NCBI GenBank assembly: GCA_032622095.1
Contig: CP136068.1
Span: 184,886,796-184,950,795, forward strand
Origin: Siphonodentalium dalli
Lineage: Eukaryota; Mollusca; Scaphopoda; Gadilida; Siphonodentaliidae
Reading direction: 5' to 3'
DNA length: 64,000 nt
Position numbers and translations under genes: made by a program. The notes beneath the pieces were generated by a model that worked only from the letters and a program-made list of their open reading frames with translations, made no database searches and had not been told where the DNA came from. Within the stretch, counting starts at the first letter, position 1. Each line of letters opens with the position of its first letter. Below are positions 30,339-42,200 of the stretch, in pieces.

Positions 30339-31110
30339 TAGTTTATAGAATTTATAGTTAATAAGTGATGGAAAAGTCTAGTTTATAACTATGCCCTTGT
30401 TGTTATCGGGTGTTTATTTTGTTAGTGTTTATTTTTTGACTTATCGTACTAGCTTGATAACACAGAAGGAATCAATTGTTTGGAAAATGTTTACTAAGTC
30501 CGTTCCGAAATCATATTTTTGTACCGAAAGTTGGTCCTATAAAAAAATGTTTGGCCACAGCAGCTCATCAGGTACACCTCTGGTCTATAACAGATATAAA
30601 GCAATCTGTTATTTCATATATGGTTTCGGGAGTTAAGTGCACGACCTTATGGACAGACCAGTTCTCCCGTACAGACCAAGTCCTTGGCCTGTACGCTGAA
30701 AGCCAGAAAATTGCCTGCTGATTCCTTCAATATCGAACTAGTATGAACTGCCAAAGGTATTTTATCACGCGCGATGGTAACAGTGCACTGTAAAATCGCG
30801 ACGGTATTATTGTCCGAACACATAATATATTTATAAACTGTGTTGATAGTTTATGGGTGGTCTAACCACAAATTTGCGCAAAGTAAAACCGTGTTTTGTA
30901 CGGTAAAAACCACACCAAAACAAAACGTAAAATAAATTAACATTAGTTTACCTGTAATCAGAAAATAAACACATGTATTAACCTCCATGTAGTTTTCCCG
31001 TTCGTCAGTACATGTGAATGATTTAAGAACACATATCCTCTATCCGCGAAGGAGCCTAAAGTGCACAGCCTACCCGGGCCTAATTCCTGCCAGTATGAAG
31101 CGCAGACGTT

Positions 31111-34100
31111 AAACTGTGGTTACTATAGTATTTGAGGCTTTGATGGTAAGATATATGAACTGTGGTGACTATGGTATTTGATGCTTTGATGATAAGATAT
31201 ATGAACTGTGGTGACTATGGTATTTGAGGCTTTGATGATAAGATATATGAACTGTGGTGACTATGGTATTTGAGACTTTGATGATAAGATATATGAACTG
31301 TGGTGACTATGGTATTTGAGGCTTTGATGATAAGATATATGAACTGTGGTTACTATGGTATTTGAGGCTTTGATGATTAGATATATGAACTGTGGTGACT
31401 ATGGTATTTGAGGCTTTGATGATAAGATATATGAACTGTGGTTACTATGGTATTTGAGACTTTGATGATAAGATATATGAACTGTGGTGACTATGGTATT
31501 TGAGGCTTTGATGATAAGATATATGAACTGTGGTGACTATGGTATTTGAGGCTTTGATGATTAGATATATGAACTGTGGTGACTATGGTATTTGAGGCTT
31601 TGATGATAAGATATATGAACTGTGGTTACTATAGTATTTGAGGCTTTGATGATAAGATATATGAACTGTGGTGACTATGGTATTTGAGGCTTTGATGATA
31701 AGATATATGAACTGTGGTTACTATGGTATTTGAGACTTTGATGATAAGATATATGAACTGTGGTGACTATGGTATTTGAGACTTTGATGATAAGATATAT
31801 GAACTGTGGTGACTATGGTATTTGAGGCTTTGATGATAAGATATATGAACTGTGGTGACTATGGTATTTGAGACTTTGATGATAAGATATATGAACTGTG
31901 GTGACTATGGTATTTGAGACTTTGATGATAAGATATATGAACTGTGGTGACTATGGTATTTGAGACTTTGATGATAAGATATATGAACTGTGGTTACTAT
32001 GGTATTTGAGGCTTTGATGATAAGATATATGAACTGTGGTGACTATGGTATTTGAGGCTTTGATGATAAGATATATGAACTGTGGTTACTATGGTATTTG
32101 AGGCTTTGATGATAAGATATATGAACTGTGGTGACTATGGTATTTGAGGCTTTGATGGTAAGATATATGAACTGTGGTTACTATGGTATTTGAGGCTTTG
32201 ATGATAAGATATATGAACTGTGGTGACTATGGTATTTGAGGCTTTGATGATATGATATATGAACTGTGGTGACTATGGTATTTGAGGCTTTGATGATAAG
32301 ATATATGAACTGTGGTGACTATGGTATTTGAGGCTTTGATGATAAGATATATGAACTGTGGTGACTATGGTATTTGAGGCTTTGATGATAAGATATATGA
32401 ACTGTGGTTACTATGGTATTTGAGACTTTGATGATAAGATATATGAACTGTGGTGACTATGGTATTTGAGGCTTTGATGGTAAGATATATGAACTGTGGT
32501 TACTATGGTATTTGGGGCTTTGATGATAAGATATATGAACTGTGGTGACTATAGTATTTGAGGCTTTGATGATAAGATATATGAACTGTGGTGACTATGG
32601 TATTTGAGGCTTTGGTGATAAGATATATGAACTGTGGTGACTATGGTATTTGAGGCTTTGATGATAAGATATATGAACTGTGGTGACTATGGTATTTGAG
32701 GCTTTGATGATAAGATATATGAACTGTGGTGACTATGGTATTTGAGACTTTGATGATAAGATATATGAACTGTGGTGACTATGGTATTTGAGGCTTTGAT
32801 GGTAAGATATATGAACTGTGGTGACTATGGTATTTGAGACTTTGATGATAAGATATATTAACTGTGGTGACTATGGTATTTGAGACTTTGATGATAAGAT
32901 ATATGAACTGTGGTGACTATGGTATTTGAGACTTTGATGATAAGATATATGAATTGTGGTGACTATGGTATTTGAGGCTTTGATGATAAGATATATGAAC
33001 TGTGGTGACTATGGTATTTGAGGCTTTTATGATAAGATATATTAACTGTGGTGACTATGGTATTTGAGGCTTTGATGATAAGATATATGAACTGTGGTTA
33101 CTATGGTATTTGAGGCTTTGATGGTAAGATATATGAACTGTGGTTACTATGGTATTTGGGGCTTTGATGATAAGATATATTAACTGTGGTGACTATGGTA
33201 TTTGAGACTTTGATGATAAGATATATTAACTGTGGTGACTATGGTATTTGAGACTTTGATGATAAGATATATGAACTGTGGTGACTATGGTATTTGAGAC
33301 TTTGATGATAAGATATATGAATTGTGGTGACTATGGTATTTGAGGCTTTGATGATAAGATATATGAACTGTGGTGACTATGGTATTTGAGGCTTTTATGA
33401 TAAGATATATTAACTGTGGTGACTATGGTATTTGAGGCTTTGATGATAAGATATATGAACTGTGGTGACTATGGTATTTGAGACTTTGATGATAAGATAT
33501 ATGAACTGTGGTGACTATGGTATTTGAGGCTTTTATGATAAGATATATTAACTGTGGTGACTATGGTATTTGAGGCTTTGATGATAAGATATATGAACTG
33601 TGGTTACTATGGTATTTGAGGCTTGATGATAAGATATATGAACTGTGGTGACTATGGTATTTGAGACTTTGATGATAAGATATATGAACTGTGGTTACTA
33701 TAGTATTTGAGGCTTTGATGATAAGATATATGAACTGTGGTGACTATAGTATTTGAGGCTTTGATGATAAGATATATGAACTGTGGTGACTATGGTATTT
33801 GATGATAAGATATATGAACTGTGGTTACTATAGTATTTGAGGCTTTGATGATAAGATATATGAACTGTGGTGACTATAGTATTTGAGACTTGATGATAAG
33901 ATATATGAACTGTGGTTACTATGGTATTTGAGGCTTTGATGATAAGATATATGAACTGTGGTGACTATGGTATTTGAGGCTTTGATGATAAGATATATGA
34001 ACTGTGGTTACTATGGTATTTGAGACTTTGATGATAAGATATATGAACTGTGGTGACTATGGTATTTGAGACTTTGATGATAAGATATATGAACTGTGGT

Positions 34101-36184
34101 GACTATGGTATTTGAGGCTTTGATGGTAAGATATATGAACTGTGGTGACTATGGTATTTGAGACTTTGATGATAAGATATATGAACTGTGGTTACTATGG
34201 CATTTGAGACTTGATGATAAGATATATGAACTGTGGTGACTATGGTATTTGAGGCTTTGATGATAAGATATATGAACTGTGGTGACTATGGTATTTGATG
34301 CTTGATGATAAGATATATGAACTGTGGTGACTATGGTATTTGAGGCTTTGATGATAAGATATATGAACTGTGGTGACTATGGTATTTGAGGCTTTGATGA
34401 TAAGATATATGAACTGTGGTGACTATAGTATTTGAGACTTTGATGATAAGATATATGAACTGTGGTGACTATGGTATTTGAGGCTTTGATGATAAGATAT
34501 ATGAACTGTGGTGACTATAGTATTTGAGACTTTGATGATAAGATATATGAACTGTGGTGACTATGGTATTTGAGGCTTTGATGATAAGATATATGAACTG
34601 TGGTGACTATGGTATTTGAGGCTTTGATGATAAGATATATGAACTGTGGTGACTATGGTATTTGAGGCTTTGATGATAAGATATATGAACTGTGGTGACT
34701 ATGGTATTTGCAGACTTTGATGATAAGATATATGAACTGTGGTGACTATGGTATTTGAGGCTTTGATGATAAGATATATGAACTGTGGTGACTATAGTAT
34801 TTGAGGCTTTGATGGTAAGATATATGAACTGTGGTGACTATGGTATTTGAGGCTTTGATGATAAGATATATGAACTGTGGTGACTATGGTATTTGAGGCT
34901 TTGATGATAAGATATATGAACTGTGGTGACTATGGTATTTGCAGACTTTGATGATAAGATATATGAACTGTGGTGACTATGGTATTTGAGGCTTTGATGA
35001 TAAGATATATGAACTGTGGTGACTATAGTATTTGAGGCTTTGATGGTAAGATATATGAACTGTGGTGACTATAGTATTTGAGACTTTGATGATAAGATAT
35101 ATGAACTGTGGTGACTATGGTATTTGAGGCTTTGATGATAAGATATATGAACTGTGGTGACTATAGTATTTGAGACTTTGATGATAAGATATATGAACTG
35201 TGGTGACTATGGTATTTGAGGCTTTGATGATAAGATATATGAACTGTGGTGACTATGGTATTTGAGGCTTTGATGATAAGATATATGAACTGTGGTGACT
35301 ATGGTATTTGAGGCTTTGATGATAAGATATATGAACTGTGGTGACTATGGTATTTGCAGACTTTGATGATAAGATATATGAACTGTGGTGACTATGGTAT
35401 TTGAGGCTTTGATGATAAGATATATGAACTGTGGTGACTATAGTATTTGAGGCTTTGATGGTAAGATATATGAACTGTGGTGACTATGGTATTTGAGGCT
35501 TTGATGATAAGATATATGAACTGTGGTGACTATAGTATTTGAGGCTTTGATGATAAGATATATGAACTGTGGTGACTATGGTATTTGATGATAAGATATA
35601 TGAACTGTGGTGACTATGGTATTTGCAGACTTGATGATAAGATATATGAACTGTGGTTACTATAGTATTTGAGGCTTTGATGATAAGATATATGAACTGT
35701 GGTGACTATAGTATTTGAGACTTGATGATAAGATATATGAACTGTGGTTACTATGGTATTTGAGGCTTTGATGATAAGATATATGAACTGTGGTTACTAT
35801 AGTATTTGAGACTTTGATGATAAGATATATGAACTGTGGTTACTATGGTATTTGAGACTTTGATGATAAGATATATGAACTGTGGTTACTATGGTATTTG
35901 AGGCTTTGATGATAAGATATATGAACTGTGGTGACTATGGTATTTGAGGCTTTGATGGTAAGATATATGAACTGTGGTTACTATGGTATTTGAGGCTTTG
36001 ATGATAAGATATATGAACTGTGGTGACTATGGTATTTGAGACTTTGATGATAAGATATATGAACTGTGGTGACTATGGTATTTGAGGCTTTGATGGTAAG
36101 ATATATGAACTGTGGTGACTATGGTATTTGAGGCTTTGATGATAAGATATATGAACTGTGGTGACTATATTATTTGAGACTTTG
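31111..36184. repeat. 46-bp tandem satellite, block 2 (about 110 units)
   Basis: The unit, orientation and polymorphic positions are the same as in block 1. Local higher-order copies are visible. A segment with TTTTATGATAAG and ATTAACTG variants repeats with a 368-bp (8-unit) offset (33025 and 33393) and again near 33531. A TTTGCAGAC-containing segment repeats near 34710, 34940 and 35354. The last unit reads GTGACTATATTATTTGAGACTTTG and stops at 36184, 17 bp before the exon that starts at 36202. If the gene is transcribed as modelled, this whole block is intronic and on the sense strand. Confidence 0.97.
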
Positions 36185-36201
36185 GTTCTTGTCATTTTCA
36201 G

Positions 36202-36291
36202 CATAACAGATATAAGGAGGAAGCTAAAGAACGCGAGCCTGAAGTCGTGTTTATTGGTGACTCGCTGATTCTCCAGCTGGAGCGAACAGAG
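36202..36291 (+). CDS. PAFAH1B2: PAFAH1B-like, first visible exon (30 codons, nucleophile Ser)
   Basis: The acceptor is TTCTTGTCATTTTCAG and the donor is GAG|GTGAGAG. The exon encodes HNRYKEEAKE through VVFIGDSLILQLERTE. HNR aligns with the HNRF segment that follows W-M-S-Q in vertebrate PAFAH1B2, so one more upstream coding exon is expected. The polypyrimidine tract is only 17 bp from the end of the 46-bp satellite. The likely branch point must therefore lie in satellite sequence; TGAC with A at 36164, 37 nt before the AG, is a candidate. Confidence 0.93.
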
Positions 36292-39200
36292 GTGAGAGCA
36301 TATCTGGTATACATGTATGTTTATTATACCTCCGCATGAACAGAGGTGAGAGCATATCTGGTATACTGCTATACAGTCATGCCCTAAATAATCAACTCCT
36401 TAACCACAGCAGAATTATGGGTAATTTTTCAGGATTTAGTCGGAAATATGGCTTGTTGCCATTCATCGGAAAGCTGTTAGAGAGCTTAAGGAGTCGATTA
36501 GTTAGGGAATCACTGTATGTTTATTATACCTCCGCACGAACAGAGGTGAGAGCATATCTGGTATCTTGTAAACCGGTATATGTTTATTATACCTCCGCAC
36601 AAGCAAATTCGAATAAAGTCTGAGTGCTTGTCCTGATTCGATTCGATTCGAATGCTGAGTTTCCAATCGCAGGGCCCTAAATACAAATGACATGCTATTA
36701 ACAGTAGACTAGAAAATCTTTGCTGCATTACACAGCTGAGTATATCACTCTACAGATGGTCTGAGGTCATTATAATGTTATAGGTCTAATAGAGATGCCA
36801 AGGTTCATCATAAACAATGCCAGTGATTAGTTGACAGCTCTGCTATATAATTGATATAAATGGGTCACCTCTGAGGTTTCTTATCTTGATGGCTGTGTTG
36901 ATACATTATCATTGTGAACTTAAATTGGACTCTATTAACCCAGGTACATGTATTTCATGTCCGGGTCACCTTTTCACATTTAATCCAAGGCTGTGCTGGT
37001 GCAGCTTTACAGATCCTGTGCCAGTGCATTCTTATATAAATTCTAGTGACTGATAAATTTCAATAGTTTGTTTTATGTACATTTGTCTATAATATTACAT
37101 AACAGTATACTCTATACATGTAATTCAACATCAAAACTCTAATTTATGATTGCGATCATAGTAATTTACTATCGTCAAGGGATGGGTTAACATCTGCTAT
37201 GCGGGATACTGTCACTAAATCCACCCTCGAGGGATCTCATTCTGCAAAAGTCAGATATACTCTATCAAGACTTGGTGTTACTGTGTTAATTGTTTCATTT
37301 AGCAACTTGTTTTGTGTTACCATACCGGTAGTTGTTTCGTTTGGCAGTTATGTATACATGTATTGACAGTTACCTTAGTTACGGGATTCATATATACATG
37401 TATTGGCAGCTCACAATTTTTATCTCTTCCCATGTTTTTATTTCTCTACAGTTGTGGACAAAAATGTTTGAGCCACTACATTGTCTTAATTTTGGAATTG
37501 GTGGAGACAAAACTCAGAATATTCTATGGAGAGTTGAGAATGGAGAGTTTGACTGCATGGAACCCAAGGTCAGTGTCTTTCTCAAAGTGATGAAGGTCTC
37601 TTACATGTACATGTAACATTAAATGTAACAAATATCATAATTGTGACAATAAACTGGTTTATTCCGTGGAAAATGTGATATTTGTTCTGAACTCCACAAC
37701 AATTGTCAATTGAAAGCGGTAATTTAATGTTAAAAATATATTTAATCACATTAATTTCAAAAGAATACAAATCCATTTGACCTCGTGAAGTGACTGTCTC
37801 CCGGTAAATAGAATGCACATTGTCCTCGCAATTGAAAGAAATAACCTGTCATTTGTAAATTTGGAAATGCAATAAATGTCATGAGACATCCTTTCGAAAA
37901 CCCAAAATTTCAATCTGATAAAGAACTGGTGAAGAAATTAGCATTTATTCTCATGCATATGAATTTATTACATGATCCTACCCTTATTCCATTCAATAAA
38001 TCCATTCTATAAATTGTGATACTAAACGTTCATTTAATAACAGGAAATAGTGCCAGGTGACATTTGACTTCCTGTTTGTCGTCTGTTTACATTCTGTATG
38101 CTACGTCTCAAAATACTATGGCTTCCAATATTTTTCAGACGAATTATAATGAATGAAGAGTTTAAAAAGTTATGTCATAAAATATACGCCATTAAATACG
38201 CCAAAGAGTCTTTAATAATCTGGGACTATTTCTTTACGCAGGCAAACAATGCATAGTTACGTTAAACATCATAGCATGCCTTATAGCAGCCGATGTTAGT
38301 TTCGCGTCCCCAATTGTTCATTTTAGAATGTTTTGGATCATATAATAAATAGAATCTACAACTTGTCCCCAGATTATAGCGGAATTTACAAAACTCGTCC
38401 AGTAAATTAGGTCCAGACGTAATTTACTCGACTTGTTTTGTAAATTCCGCTATAAACTGGGATGAGTTGTAGATTCTTTATATTTGACCCGCCATATCAA
38501 ATCCAGTCGTAAGTCGGGATTTTTTTACCCTGTGCCAATGCATTCTCTTATATATGCGAGTCAACCATAGGTCGCCTCGCATTTATAAGAGAATGCATTG
38601 GCCTAACAATCTTTTATCATTTTTTTTAAATAAATGTTTCTTAAAATTTTTAGGACATAAAATAAAAAACATCCATTACCCTGCAGGAAGCCCCACACAT
38701 ATATAGAAGCATATAGAAGAGTGTCGTCTGCTCATGTTTGTCTGGGGCTCTGCATGGGTGAAATTATAAAATTGTTAAAGAATATAAGAAAAAATTATTA
38801 AAATTGTAAAAAAATTGTTAGGCCAATGCATTCTTTTATATATGTGAGGCGACCTATGGTCGACTCGCATATATAAGAGAATGCATTGGCACAGGGTAAA
38901 AAAATCCCGACTTACGACTGGATTTGATATGGCGGGTCACATATAGCAGATTGGAAATGGAAATCCACAACATAACTTAATAATCCCAACAAAAGAGAAG
39001 TAACTCTAAATCTGAGGTGGAGGTAATGCTTTTTGTGATGGATCAAAGTTTCAAACACAAGGCTCAAAATAATTTTTGTTTTACTGTCTGTCAAAATGAC
39101 AGGAACCAAATGATTGGTGTTGGTCATTTCAAAATGGTGCCTGTCAAGTTTTCAGATATACTGTATGAGACAGTATTTAAATTGCTAATCAACTTATTAT

Positions 39201-42200
39201 TCATCAATGATGTGCACATTTTAGTGAGCGTCCAATTGCCACCTGGGAAAAAGCCATGTTATTTTTGTTTCAAAAATTCAAAAACATTATGTCAATTAAT
39301 AAATACACATGCAATTCACAAACAAAAATTCAAAAACATTAATTCAATTAATAAATACACATGCAATTCACAAACGATGTAATTATATTCACTGAAATGA
39401 TCTGAAATTAAAAAAGAACTATTTTTTACTTTCATTGTCATATTTGGCCAGTAGTGGCTCCTTGGACAGATACAAATTGTTTAAAAATTTGCGGCAACTT
39501 CACCATGGTCGAACGGAAAGTACACCGCGGCCCAACTATAGTTAGCCGGTTGAGCTGCGGTGTAGTTGCATTTCAGCTGCGGTGGCAACGCTAACTCCAC
39601 CGCGGTTAAGTGGATACTTGTTTTGTCCAGCAGGGTAGTTATTATAAATAGGCTGGTTTCAGATTATTAGCTCATTGTCAAATTTGAGTCATTGCCATGG
39701 GTTGGCATTTGTTGTCCGTGTGTCTGTGTCTGTCAACAATTTCCGTTAGCACACCCTACAGGTCACATCTCTCATCCGATCGTCACCAAACGTCATATGG
39801 ATCTTCGGTGTCGGAGCCATCAATTTTGTTCAAAATTCTTTAAAAACATGGCCGTCAGCAGCCATTGTTGATGTCAAATTTGAATCCATCGGTATATCAT
39901 GTAGCCCACATTAATTTTACTCCTTGCAGGACTAAATCCCACATCCCTCATCTGATCATCACCAAACTTAATATGGATATTTTGTTTGACCACTAGACGG
40001 GAGCCATCAAATGTTTCCTAATTTCATTGAAAAACATCAAATTCACTCTTTGTATGACTAAGTTAGACTAACTCATTTGGCACACCAAACAGGCCACCTT
40101 ATCGTCACTCAAAACCAGAAAACTGTAACATCGGAATTTCGGCTGCTGGACTGTTGTCAAATGAAAGTGCTATAATCACAAGGATATGCTGATTGCATTG
40201 ATATTTTCCGACACCTCTTTCATTGGCTACCATCTTGGATTTTACATTTGAATTCATCGGCACACCCTAGATAGGCTACAGCCCACATTTATCAAAGAAA
40301 TGTTATGAGAGTTTACATGCTTGTGCAGGATCATATGTGACCCGCCATATCAAATCCAGTCGGAAGTCGCGATTTATTTTTACCCTGTGCCAATGCATTC
40401 CATAGGTCGCCTCGCATATATAAGAGAATGCATTGGCCTAACAATTTTTTACAATTTTAATAATTTGTTCTTGTATTCTTTAACAATTTTATAATTTCAC
40501 CCATACAGAGCCCCAGACAAACATGAGCAGACGACACTCTTCTATATGCTTCTATATATGTGTGCGGCTCCCTGCAGGGTAATGGATGTTTTTTATTTTA
40601 TGTCCTAAAAATTGTAAGAAACATTTATTTAAAAAACATGATAAAAAATTGTTTGGCCAATGCATTCTCTTATATATGCGAGGCGACCTATGGTCGACTC
40701 GCATATATAAGAGAATGCATTGGCACATGGTAAAAAAATCCCGACTTCCGACTGGATTTGATATGGCGGGTCACATATATACCGGTAGATGGGAACTATC
40801 AAATTTGAACGATTTTCAATGGAAATCATCACCGCTGACAGCCATCTTGTATTTTACTTTTTACATGACTAAATTCTTCATCCTATAACCATCATTTCCT
40901 ATCCTATTGATCCCAAACTTCATATGGCTTTCCAGTTTGACCGTTTGACAGTTGATTTAATATAAAAGACAGTTGATTTAATATCAATAACAGTTGATTT
41001 AATATCAATAATAACAGTTGATTTAATATCAATAACAGTTGATTTAATATCAATAACAATTGATTTAATAGCAATAACAGTTGATTTAATATCAATGAGG
41101 TCCCCAGAGTGTGAATTTAGTGACACTATCCTGCACAGTGGGCTAACACCACCAATTTCACCCTCTGGGAACCTCATTCTGCTTAGGCCTCAACTGCTAC
41201 GGGAGATATAGGATCAGATTGAAGTTCCCCAGTTGAAGTTGGTGATGTTCACCTGTTAGTCACCTGGGTTATGCATTTGATCTTCTGCAATTTAGGGGAC
41301 ATAGAAACTGAACAGAAGGGAAAAAGTAACTGAACTCAACGTATATCATAGAATAAAATATTGGTTTATTTGTACATTCTAATAATTTTTAATCTCTATT
41401 TATTTCCTCTCTTCAGTGACATTTTGTCTTTCATTCTTTATTTTGTTTAATTGGGTAATACATACATATCTCCCTGTTTGGTGTGTAATACATACATATC
41501 TCCCTGTTTGGTGTGTAATACATACATATCTCCCTGTTTGGTGTGTAATACGTACATATCTCCCTATTTGGTGTGTAATACATACATATCTCCCTGTTTG
41601 GTGTGTAATACATACATATCTCCCTGTTTGGTGTGTAATACATACCCCGCTGGACAAAACAAGTGTCCATTGGCACTGCGGTGTATTTGCCGTTCGGCTG
41701 CGGTGTCCGAGTTTGTAACTGCAGTTGAGCATCACGGCCAAAGGGCAAGTACACTGCGGCCAAACTGCAAGTTCACTGCGGCCGAAAGGCAACTACCCTC
41801 GCGATCGAATGGCATGTACACCCTGGTTAGATTTCTGGTTTATATTGTCTTTTTTCAGTTTGATGAAAGTACACCGTGGCAACTACACCATGCCGAATGG
41901 CAATTACACCGCGGCCCAACTGTAGTTAGCCGGTGGAGCCACGGTGTAGTTGCATTTCGGCCGCGGTGGCAACGTTAACCGCAGTTAAGTGGACACTTGT
42001 TTTGTCCAGCAGGGTACATATCTCCCTGTTTGGTGTGTAATACATACATATCTCCCTGTTTAGTGTGTAATACATACATATCTCCCTATTTGGTGTGTAA
42101 TACATACATATCTCCCTGTTTGGTGTGTAATACATACATATCTCCCTGTTTGGTGTGTAATACATACATATCTCCCTGTTTAGGTGGTGGTGCTGATGGC

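Larger units (their letters stand above)
29307..31110. other. Non-satellite island between the two satellite blocks
   Basis: A 1.8-kb island of different sequence splits the satellite. The left block stops in mid-unit after GGTATTTG and the right block starts at AACTGTGG. The junctions do not rejoin to a complete unit, since about 23 bp would be missing, so a clean single insertion is not obvious. Short open frames (about 85, 120 and 81 codons) are present but resemble no family I know, and the longest runs through a local tandem duplication. I looked here for the missing N-terminal PAFAH1B exon, which should end in something like a W-M-S-Q motif, and did not find it. Confidence 0.8.

Noticed and set aside
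39017-39382. 121-codon plus-strand frame in intron 2
   Set aside because: Its end runs through a local direct duplication of AT-rich sequence, and the composition is that of random AT-rich intron.
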